This document shows positions 1-5,805 of a stretch of DNA of 8,266 nucleotides, in pieces (position 1 is the stretch's first letter; every line of letters starts with the position of its first letter). Under the pieces are notes generated by a model. The model made no database searches, had not been told where the DNA came from, and saw only the letters and a list, made by a program, of their open reading frames with translations. Where the stretch lies: NCBI GenBank assembly GCA_003265885.1, contig QFBQ01000051.1, positions 1 through 8,266 of the forward strand, in the 5' to 3' direction. The translations under genes were made by a program, and so were the position numbers. The DNA comes from Candidatus Marinamargulisbacteria bacterium SCGC AG-343-D04 (GTDB taxonomy: Bacteria > Margulisbacteria > Marinamargulisbacteria > GCA-2716485 > GCA-002719695).

Positions 1-6
1 AAACAA

Positions 7-1311
7 GTGCCATTAAAAAATCCATTGGATAACATTCACAACGCAGCTAGAAATAGGCTAGAGACAATCCATACCCCCAGCACACCAAACCTAGATCATC
101 TATATGCTCCCGGTTACTGGCTAACTGCTCAACACTACCGCAATAACCACAATAGTTTACTAGCTTCATTTACCGTAACTTCAACTCAAAACGGCCGACG
201 TAACAATAACAAAATTCAAGTAGTAGTCTCTTCAACAAAGGCTGCAACGCTTTTTAAAAAAAACTTCTGGTCAAAATGTCCACCTCATACCTTCACAGGC
301 ATTGAGTTCCTCAATGATAAGGAAGTGCTGATACGTAGCACTTGCAAGAAAAGTCAAAAACCTTCAAGATCCCCTATTAAAATTCGCTTTCTACCTCCCC
401 AAGAGATACCATTAGACCCTTTCCCTTTAACAGATGGTCATATTATTTCTACTTGTTCATTTGATATCAACCCCTTTCAAACCTTAACCCCGCCTAAACT
501 TGATGTAAAAACTCTATCTATATTAAATGAACAAATCAGAACTACTTTTGAGAAGCACAGAGTAGCTATTCTTTCAGAAATTCATTCTTGTTATCCTTCC
601 CGAGTCAGCGAAGCTTTTTTATACTATCTTGCAAATGACGAAATTCAAGGATTACTCCCATTACAAGACAAACCATTTGTTGTCTTTATGGAAGGATGGG
701 TTTCTCCAACGGATTCTCAGCCAAAATTTAGAGGTCTGGAGGACCCTGATATTAAAAGACTGGCCAATTCAAATCCTAATTCTTCTGATGAAATTAAGTT
801 CGCTATAAAAAAGGCACTAAACAACCCACTCTTTAAAAAAGAGTACCAAAAATTAAAAGACCCAATATATAGACAAAATTTTATAAAAGTACACACCGAT
901 AGTATCCCTACAACTCCAAAAATACAACAACTGCATCGAAAATACCAAGCTGATGCCACATCACTAATCCAGAAATCAGAAGAAGATCTTAGACGTTTCA
1001 AACAGTCAAGTTTTTTTGACCCACAAATTGAAAAAATAAAAATGGAAGACATTAAAGAAGCAAAATCAATACTGGATCAAATAAATAGCCAATACGCTGA
1101 AAAAATGTTTCACAGTGCACTACTACAATGGACTGTATTGGATTTAAGAAATGAATTATGGATAAATACTATTAAAACATACTTAAAGCAATTCTCAGAT
1201 CATCACGCTATCGTAATAGCTGGTTCAAACCATACTCAAGAATTAAGCAATGCTCTCAAAGATCTTCCGCTTCCTTCACCCTCTCTTCCCCCTCATAGAG
1301 AAGAGCTGTAA
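7..1311 (+). CDS. Putative TIKI/TraB/EreA-like fold protein, probably 5'-partial
   Basis: The first start codon in the frame is GTG at 7, but the frame is open to base 1 and no ribosome binding site can be seen, so the true start probably lies outside the window. I recognise no family over the N-terminal ~170 residues (numbering from the GTG). From about residue 180 the pattern resembles the TIKI/TraB/EreA/ChaN superfamily: a strand ending in E191-I-H193 (VAILSEIHS), a second strand near 224-231 (FVVFMEGW), a long charged helical stretch (240-370), then R381-N-E383 and a final strand with G406-S-N-H409 (AIVIAGSNH). In that fold, E/H and R/H residues at these places bind metal or form the active site. 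The usual first motif is GE-x-H; here the G is S. No signal peptide is visible, but the start is uncertain. The tail is Pro/Ser-rich (420-430). The gene converges on the SDR gene with a 29-nt gap. Function unknown; the superfamily call is motif-based and moderate. Confidence 0.75.
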   Translation: MPLKNPLDNIHNAARNRLETIHTPSTPNLDHLYAPGYWLTAQHYRNNHNSLLASFTVTSTQNGRRNNNKIQVVVSSTKAATLFKKNFWSKCPPHTFTGIEFLNDKEVLIRSTCKKSQKPSRSPIKIRFLPPQEIPLDPFPLTDGHIISTCSFDINPFQTLTPPKLDVKTLSILNEQIRTTFEKHRVAILSEIHSCYPSRVSEAFLYYLANDEIQGLLPLQDKPFVVFMEGWVSPTDSQPKFRGLEDPDIKRLANSNPNSSDEIKFAIKKALNNPLFKKEYQKLKDPIYRQNFIKVHTDSIPTTPKIQQLHRKYQADATSLIQKSEEDLRRFKQSSFFDPQIEKIKMEDIKEAKSILDQINSQYAEKMFHSALLQWTVLDLRNELWINTIKTYLKQFSDHHAIVIAGSNHTQELSNALKDLPLPSPSLPPHREEL

Positions 1312-1340
1312 AATTCATTCCCACACCATAATCCAACATA

Positions 1341-2018
1341 TTACCAAGGCAGCTGCTCCCCATTAGCATGAAAAAACACCCCACTATTTTCCATAGATAA
1401 TGCTTCAATGCGTTGCTTTAATAAAGTAGCTGCTTCAACCGGGCTGCTATGTCCTGTAAATCCTGTCATCCCTGTTTGTACCCACCCTGGATGATAGAGA
1501 CCTACTGCAATATCTCTTTCTTTTAAATCGATAGACAAAGACTTTGTCGCCATATTTAACGCAGATTTAGACATCCTATATCCATAACGACTTCCCGATG
1601 TATTATCTTCAATAGACCCCATCCTACTGGTAATCATAGCAATTTTAGCTCCTGCTGAAAGTTGCTTTAGAAATGTTGCTGTAACTTTCAATGGGCCTAA
1701 CGTATTAATCTCAAACTGCCGTTGAATTCTTTCTATTGCTGCTAAATCAAACTCATCAATACTTTCTTGCGTTAATAACCCTGCATTATTAATTAAAAGA
1801 TCAATAGACAGGTTTTCAATTTGTCTTTGTGCATTCAGCAAACTTTCTGTTTGTGTAACATCTACATCGGTAATAACCTGCGCTCCAAGCCCATCTAATT
1901 CTGCTGAAGACTGCCTACAACACACCACAACATGATCACCCTGATCTCGATACAGCCGAATCAATTCCAAGCCTATACCTCTATTCCCACCTGTAATAAC
2001 AATGTTTTTCTGACTCAT
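1341..2018 (-). CDS. Short-chain dehydrogenase/reductase (SDR), CsgA/sniffer-like
   Basis: Complete 225-aa classical SDR, predicted cytosolic NAD(P)-dependent oxidoreductase. Visible motifs in order: Rossmann dinucleotide loop TGGNRGIG (9-16), the D-V-T segment near 53-55 that contacts adenine, NNAG (77-80), the N of the FEIN segment (N105), ITSRMGS (129-135, supplying the catalytic Ser), catalytic YRMSK (Y147, K151) and the PGWVQTGM loop (177-184) after the active site. R36 after the second beta strand hints at NADP preference, which is inference. Length and the YRMSKSALN / HPGWV signatures match the small SDR subgroup of carbonyl-reductase, sniffer and CsgA-like proteins; the substrate cannot be deduced. 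The ATG is preceded by an AGAGGGA ribosome binding site at good spacing. The gene is divergent from the 2135 gene and convergent with the gene on its left, so it is probably monocistronic. Confidence 0.95.
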   Translation of the reverse strand: MSQKNIVITGGNRGIGLELIRLYRDQGDHVVVCCRQSSAELDGLGAQVITDVDVTQTESLLNAQRQIENLSIDLLINNAGLLTQESIDEFDLAAIERIQRQFEINTLGPLKVTATFLKQLSAGAKIAMITSRMGSIEDNTSGSRYGYRMSKSALNMATKSLSIDLKERDIAVGLYHPGWVQTGMTGFTGHSSPVEAATLLKQRIEALSMENSGVFFHANGEQLPW

Positions 2019-2022
2019 TTTA

Positions 2023-2029
2023 TCCCTCT
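2023..2029 (-). promoter_or_regulatory. Ribosome binding site of the SDR gene
   Basis: Read on the - strand, AGAGGGA lies 4-5 nt before the ATG at 2018. It supports that start and contrasts with the genes at 2135, 2552 and 3501, which have no such site. Confidence 0.7.
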
Positions 2030-2032
2030 TTT

Positions 2033-2061
2033 TTTATAGTAATACTATTTTTAGTTTACAA
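2033..2061 (-). promoter_or_regulatory. Candidate sigma70-type promoter of the SDR gene
   Basis: On the - strand, TTGTAA (2061-2056) and TATAAA (2038-2033) are separated by 17 nt, matching the -35 and -10 consensus at 4/6 and 5/6. A start point about 7 nt past the -10 would leave a leader of only ~8-9 nt and would cut into the AGAGGGA ribosome binding site. Either the real start is slightly upstream or this promoter is not the one used. AT-rich DNA gives such matches by chance. Confidence 0.4.
2036..2048. promoter_or_regulatory. Perfect palindrome, possible operator
   Basis: ATAGT-AAT-ACTAT is a perfect inverted repeat of two 5-bp arms around 3 bases. It overlaps the -10 and the adjoining spacer of the candidate SDR promoter, a usual place for a repressor site. 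It lies in the 116-bp divergent region, so it could also affect the 2135 operon, whose start is about 90 bp away. No known regulator consensus was recognised. Confidence 0.3.
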
Positions 2062-2134
2062 AACTCTCTCGTATTTGAACATTTATTTATAGCAATCTCT
2101 TGCACGATTACCCAAAGACTTCTACACTTATTTC

Positions 2135-2515
2135 ATGTCAAATTTACAATATGAATGCATTGTTAATAACAATAAAGTGACTAAAGAAGAAGGATCCTTT
2201 TTCAAAGCAGCTCCTTTTTCCGTGACAGTCGACTCTAAACGTTATGACATCAATTTCACTAGAAATGAAAAAGGTCATGTAGTCTATGAATTCCTAGATG
2301 GAGACAAGCTCATTACCTCTGTTAGACACCCAGACTACGTACCAGAGTGTTCTGCTGAAGAACTAAATACCACGCTAAATCACCCTGCAGCTCAAGCATT
2401 ATTTGCAGCTACTTGTAAATGTGATGTATCTATAGAAAAAGACTATAAAGCATTTTTTGCTTCTGACAACTCCCCTAAATTGTCATTCCACATTCAACAG
2501 CATTCTTTTTTATAA
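2135..2515 (+). CDS. Hypothetical 126-aa protein heading the sensor operon
   Basis: I do not recognise this protein. It begins MSNLQYECIV, has no signal peptide or membrane segment, and looks like a small soluble cytosolic protein with probable beta strands (26-41 and 47-64) followed by a helix (73-93). Cysteines are at 8, 72, 94 and 96, the last two forming a C-K-C pair. The ATG has no recognisable Shine-Dalgarno sequence; the region before it is CACTTATTTC. The gene ends 36 nt before the binding-protein gene, on the same strand, with no terminator between them, so co-transcription is plausible although a possible internal promoter overlaps its stop codon. If it belongs with the sensor genes it could be a cytosolic accessory or output partner; nothing in the sequence shows that. 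An alternative is a stand-alone gene that merely precedes the operon. Confidence 0.75.
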   Translation: MSNLQYECIVNNNKVTKEEGSFFKAAPFSVTVDSKRYDINFTRNEKGHVVYEFLDGDKLITSVRHPDYVPECSAEELNTTLNHPAAQALFAATCKCDVSIEKDYKAFFASDNSPKLSFHIQQHSFL

Positions 2516-2516
2516 T
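2487..2516 (+). promoter_or_regulatory. Candidate promoter for the binding protein/kinase/regulator genes
   Basis: A perfect TATAAT (2511-2516) overlaps the TAA stop of the preceding gene, with TCCACA (2487-2492, 4/6 to TTGACA) 18 nt upstream. Transcription would begin near 2523, giving a leader of about 29 nt before the ATG at 2552. If real, the three sensor genes can be transcribed without the 2135 gene. Weak evidence, because such matches are frequent in AT-rich sequence. Confidence 0.3.
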
Positions 2517-2551
2517 ATTGAAGTCTAAAAATATGATAAACTAAACTTCTC

Positions 2552-3508
2552 ATGAGGAAAGTTATACTGTTGTCTTCTGGTCTCTTATTAATTTTAGTAA
2601 TCGGACTTACATTACACACTCAGCTATTTTTCTCTCGTACTTTTACTATTATGAAATCCCATTGGCCTGCTTGGGATTTATTTGAATATCAAGTATCTTC
2701 AGGTTTATTAAATTCTCGCCATACAGTTTTCAAGAACTTTCCTACTTATGAAAAAGCTTTAGATTCGTTTATGTCTAATCAAGACGATGCTGCTTTAGTT
2801 ACTATATTTGAAGCTATATATGTTCAATCTAAAGGCATTCCAGTTAAAATCGTACTGCTCCTAGACTATACTCTAGGAGGAGATCAATTATTAGTTCAAC
2901 AAGATATTACATCATTACCTTCATTAAAAGGTAAAAAAATTGGAGCAGAGTATGGCACTATTTCTCACTTTACCAGTCTTAAGGCCTTAGAAAAAGCAGG
3001 TCTTTCTTCGTCAGATATTTTATTTGACTTTGACTCCATGCCAAACTTAATTAAAAAATTTAAGAACGGAGACTTAGATGCTCTTGGTTCTTTTGAGCCT
3101 TTCTCTTCAAAACTAACGTCCACTACAGGGAGTCATGCCATCTTTTCATCAAAAGAAATACCTCGAGCAATATGCGATGTTTTAATTATTAAAGAAAGTT
3201 CATTTTCTAGCGCATCCACACATATAAAATTCTGGAGAAAGCAATGGAGAAAAATTACAAATGCATATATTAAAAACCCAAATCTAATAAAAGATGACAT
3301 GAACCAGTTTTACGTAAATCAAAACCACCCTTTTTCATTCAATACAAATGGGATTTACCTCACTGGTCATGTTGAAAACATTGTAGCTTTCAACCCAACT
3401 CATGGATATTTACTAGACTCCTTAAAAGACATGATGAATTTTATGATCGAACATAATGTTATTGATAAACCCGTACCTCTTGAGGCCATGTTAACTCTAT
3501 ATGACTAA
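2552..3508 (+). CDS. NMT1/TAUT-family periplasmic substrate-binding protein, probable sensor partner
   Basis: The 318-aa protein starts with an uncleaved-looking signal or anchor (KVILLSSGLLLILVIGLTL, residues 3-21) and no lipobox cysteine, so it is exported and possibly held in the inner membrane. The rest follows the nitrate/sulfonate/taurine (NMT1/SsuA/ThiY) binding-protein plan: first strand and 'W-P-x-W' loop (32-41), the EKALDSFMSNQDDAALVT segment (67-84), GGDQLLVQQDI (109-119), LKGKKIGAEYGT (125-136), LEKAGL (146-151) and the second-lobe KKFKNGDLDALGSFEPF (168-184). In ABC systems such proteins deliver ligands to a permease, but no permease or ATPase gene is present here. The stop overlaps the sensor kinase start by 8 nt, which suggests it presents its ligand to that kinase. 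The ligand cannot be read from the sequence. No Shine-Dalgarno is evident; the start is supported by the position of the hydrophobic segment. Confidence 0.85.
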   Translation: MRKVILLSSGLLLILVIGLTLHTQLFFSRTFTIMKSHWPAWDLFEYQVSSGLLNSRHTVFKNFPTYEKALDSFMSNQDDAALVTIFEAIYVQSKGIPVKIVLLLDYTLGGDQLLVQQDITSLPSLKGKKIGAEYGTISHFTSLKALEKAGLSSSDILFDFDSMPNLIKKFKNGDLDALGSFEPFSSKLTSTTGSHAIFSSKEIPRAICDVLIIKESSFSSASTHIKFWRKQWRKITNAYIKNPNLIKDDMNQFYVNQNHPFSFNTNGIYLTGHVENIVAFNPTHGYLLDSLKDMMNFMIEHNVIDKPVPLEAMLTLYD

Positions 3509-4985
3509 TTTAAAATTCTTTTTTACTAAAACATCCTTAGAAAGGAAAATCATTATCTATGCTTTCTTTGCCATCAGCTTTCTTATTTTATTGAGTTTAG
3601 GAACTATATATTTAATGATTACTATCAAAGATAAAATCAATACCTCTACTACACTCACGCTCCCAATTGTCACGATCAGCAAAGACCTCAATTATCTTGT
3701 TGAAAAACATTCTCAATTTTTCATAGATAACTTGATCCCCAACTTAGACTATTCTTTTCATTCATACAAAAATCTAGAAAACATAGAATCTCAGATTCTT
3801 CATCTAAATGACGCTCTTATAAAGTTATCAGACTCTCTTTTTTTAAGAAAAGATCATTATTCATCATATTTATCATTAAGTTTTCAACTTCGAAAAATAG
3901 ATAAAATCTTTAATAACTATATTTTTCATACTCATCGTCTTTTAAACATATTAGAACTTCGAAAATTTTATTCAAAACGCGAAGAGTTGAAAATCTTACT
4001 TGAAAAAAAAGATATTTTGCTTAACGAACTCCATGTTCTTAATGATATAATTAGCGATTACGAAAAAATACAATCCCAAAATATTAGATCAACGATCCAT
4101 TACTCTCTTATCGGATTCTTACTAATGGTTATCTTCATTAACCTTATTTATATTATTATTTGGCGACAGCTTATTCTACAAGTTCGTTTTTCATTTAAGG
4201 AAGGAATTCGTTTTGTACAAGATATTACACATGGGAAATCCTCAAATACAGAGGCTCTTTCTCATTATGTCGTAAAAGAAATTAGAGAATTTGTAGATAT
4301 TGTTTCGTTCACCATTATGGAACTTCATCACTCCCAAAAAGAACTTGATAAAAAAACCAAACAATTAAAAACGATTCGCGATGATGAGCGAAAGCATATA
4401 GCCCAACATTTACATGACCATTTAGGTCAAAATATCACTGCACTCAAACTTGAATGCCAAGTTCTAAAACAACAAAATCCTAATTTCAATCCAGAATCTA
4501 TCCAAACACTAGAACGCGTTAAAACTACTATTGATGATTCTATTTACTTAATCAAACAAATTACTCACAATTTAGGGATTCCACATCTAAATGAGCTGGG
4601 ACTTATTCCATCTATCAAGTCACTTGTTAAAAAACGAAATGAACTGGGACTTACTCAATTTCAACTAACACTATCAAGTAGCCTTAATGATTTTGGATCA
4701 CAACTAAACCTAATTATATTCCAATGTATTCAAGAGGGACTTATCAATATATTGAAACATTCAAAAGCAAGTTTAGGCTTGATTACTTTAAAGACAATAG
4801 GCTCCGAACTAATTATCCATATCTCTGATAACGGAATAGGTCTTTCCAAGGATGCTGTTTACTCTATGGGGCTGTCAGGAATAAAGTCTATTGTAGAAAA
4901 GTTGAATGGAAAATTTCATTTTAAAAATCAACATCCAAATGGTACACTTTTAGAAATTAATTTACCGATTGATTCACAAAAATAA
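3501..4985 (+). CDS. Sensor histidine kinase, NarX/HisKA_3 type
   Basis: A 494-aa inner-membrane sensor kinase expected to autophosphorylate and pass phosphate to the regulator encoded next. TM1 is about 17-42 and TM2 about 199-221; between them lies a ~155-residue, apparently all-helical periplasmic domain rich in Lys/Leu/Tyr. After TM2 come a HAMP-like region (222-275) and a coiled-coil linker (272-298). The HisKA_3 dimerisation helix has DDERKHIAQHLHDHLGQ with H305 as phospho-acceptor and the HDxxxQ motif (D306, Q310) linked to phosphatase activity in NarX-type kinases. The ATPase domain shows the N box (E412, N416, K419-H420), DNGIG (443-447) and GLSGIKSIVEKLNG (457-470). Nothing looks missing, so an active enzyme is expected. 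The start overlaps the binding-protein stop (ATGACTAA) with no good ribosome binding site, implying translational coupling. No PAS or GAF domain is evident; the signal is probably periplasmic. Confidence 0.95.
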   Translation: MTNLKFFFTKTSLERKIIIYAFFAISFLILLSLGTIYLMITIKDKINTSTTLTLPIVTISKDLNYLVEKHSQFFIDNLIPNLDYSFHSYKNLENIESQILHLNDALIKLSDSLFLRKDHYSSYLSLSFQLRKIDKIFNNYIFHTHRLLNILELRKFYSKREELKILLEKKDILLNELHVLNDIISDYEKIQSQNIRSTIHYSLIGFLLMVIFINLIYIIIWRQLILQVRFSFKEGIRFVQDITHGKSSNTEALSHYVVKEIREFVDIVSFTIMELHHSQKELDKKTKQLKTIRDDERKHIAQHLHDHLGQNITALKLECQVLKQQNPNFNPESIQTLERVKTTIDDSIYLIKQITHNLGIPHLNELGLIPSIKSLVKKRNELGLTQFQLTLSSSLNDFGSQLNLIIFQCIQEGLINILKHSKASLGLITLKTIGSELIIHISDNGIGLSKDAVYSMGLSGIKSIVEKLNGKFHFKNQHPNGTLLEINLPIDSQK

Positions 4986-4990
4986 ATAAA

Positions 4991-4997
4991 AAGGAAA
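4991..4997 (+). promoter_or_regulatory. Ribosome binding site of the response regulator
   Basis: AAGGAAA precedes the ATG at 5008, with the AAGGA core 12 nt upstream, slightly longer than ideal. No other candidate lies in the 22-nt gap after the kinase stop. Confidence 0.5.
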
Positions 4998-5007
4998 TAA
5001 AAATTAT

Positions 5008-5664
5008 ATGATTATTTCTATTGGCATTGTTGATGACCATCAAATTTTCAGATCTGGAATTGCACATCTACTCAAAACTGAAGACCAATATAATATTATA
5101 TTTGAAAGTGATTCTGGAAACGACTTTTTAAGCAATGCACCTTTAGACAAACTCGATATCGTACTTTTAGACATTTCTTTACCCGGAATTTCTGGAATAT
5201 CCGTACTCAAAGAACTAAAAAATCGAAACTTTTCAGGAAAAATTATTATGCTTAGCATGTTTGACGAACAAGACTACGGCCTCCAGTCTATCCAATATGG
5301 AGCTCATGCCTATTTGGCAAAAAATGTTGCGGCTGAAGAACTTATTAATTGCCTAAACACTATCTCCAAAGGTCGTCTTTATATTTCCGATAGTCTTTCT
5401 GAGCTTCTAGCTCAAAGCTATCAAAATGGCCGATACATTACCCCTCATGAAAAACTATCTTCTCGAGAACAAGAGGTTTTACATCTCCTGGCAGAAGGAC
5501 ATACTCCTACTGATATTTCCAAACTCTTGTTTATTAGCATAAAAACCGTATCAACCTATAAGGCTAGGATTTTTTCTAGACTAGATATATCAAACCAATC
5601 TGAACTCATTTTTTATTGCATGAAATACGGCATTATTCAGAAACCTCATATTATTTCAGCATAA
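5008..5664 (+). CDS. NarL/FixJ-family response regulator with LuxR-type HTH
   Basis: A 218-aa two-domain DNA-binding regulator, the evident partner of the kinase 22 nt upstream. Receiver domain (about 3-121): acidic pocket D9-D10, phospho-acceptor D55 in VLLDISLPG, switch S83 in MLSMF and K105 in AYLAKN; all canonical residues are present. A linker (122-147) leads to a GerE/LuxR helix-turn-helix (about 148-210) with LSSREQEVLHLLAEG, then DISKLLFISIKTVSTYKARIF as the scaffold and recognition helices. Length is typical (about 210-220 aa). It is expected to dimerise on phosphorylation and to bind short inverted sites. Candidate targets in the window are its own operon (upstream of 2135 or 2552) and the glutamine synthetase promoter region (5665-5805), but no site could be assigned with confidence. 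Confidence 0.95.
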   Translation: MIISIGIVDDHQIFRSGIAHLLKTEDQYNIIFESDSGNDFLSNAPLDKLDIVLLDISLPGISGISVLKELKNRNFSGKIIMLSMFDEQDYGLQSIQYGAHAYLAKNVAAEELINCLNTISKGRLYISDSLSELLAQSYQNGRYITPHEKLSSREQEVLHLLAEGHTPTDISKLLFISIKTVSTYKARIFSRLDISNQSELIFYCMKYGIIQKPHIISA

Positions 5665-5709
5665 ATATACTCTAAAGAAAAACATGTAAGATTTTTCCTA
5701 CTTATTAAC

Positions 5710-5740
5710 TAGACAAACTCTTATTCACAGTCTTTATTAT
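5710..5740 (+). promoter_or_regulatory. Candidate promoter of the glutamine synthetase gene
   Basis: TAGACA (5710-5715, 5/6 to TTGACA) is followed after 19 nt by TATTAT (5735-5740, 5/6 to TATAAT). The long spacer would suit a weak or activator-dependent promoter. The predicted leader is about 60 nt. A second, weaker -10-like TAGTAT is at 5767-5772. No sigma54 -24/-12 pair was found in the 141-bp gap. Confidence 0.35.
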
Positions 5741-5757
5741 TTTAAATTAAAATATTC

Positions 5758-5767
5758 ATGTTAACAT
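5758..5767. promoter_or_regulatory. 10-bp perfect palindrome upstream of glutamine synthetase
   Basis: ATGTTAACAT is self-complementary and lies about 40 bp before the glutamine synthetase ATG, within the predicted leader or just past the candidate promoter. It could be a protein-binding site; a 10-bp palindrome in AT-rich DNA can also occur by chance. Confidence 0.2.
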
Positions 5768-5791
5768 AGTATTGTCATAAAAAAGAAAAAT

Positions 5792-5798
5792 GAGGAGA
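5792..5798 (+). promoter_or_regulatory. Strong ribosome binding site of glutamine synthetase
   Basis: GAGGAGA ends 7 nt before the ATG at 5806. It is the best Shine-Dalgarno match in the window, fixes the start and is consistent with high expression of this enzyme. Confidence 0.85.
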
Positions 5799-5805
5799 TA
5801 AATAA

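Noticed and set aside
717..1052. Antisense open frame of 111 codons on the - strand
   Set aside because: Lies wholly inside the first gene, low-complexity Phe/Ser/Cys-rich product, no ribosome binding site.
2100..2116. Sigma54-like -24 element (TTGCACG) before the 2135 gene
   Set aside because: The -12 half is absent: at the required spacing the sequence is CCCAA instead of TTGCA.
2533..2544. Mini-ORF ATG ATA AAC TAA just upstream of the binding-protein start
   Set aside because: Three codons with no ribosome binding site; expected by chance in AT-rich DNA.
2552..3508. Reading the binding protein as part of a standard ABC importer
   Set aside because: No permease or ATP-binding gene on either side within the window; the genes after it are a kinase and a regulator.
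5677..5697. GAAAAA / TTTTTC inverted repeat after the response regulator
   Set aside because: Only one G-C pair in a 6-bp stem with a 9-nt loop; too weak to call a terminator.
5699..5705. TACTTAT matching the NarL heptamer TACYYMT ahead of glutamine synthetase
   Set aside because: The inverted partner expected 2 nt away (ACTAGAC) matches only 3 of 7, and the binding specificity of this regulator is unknown.
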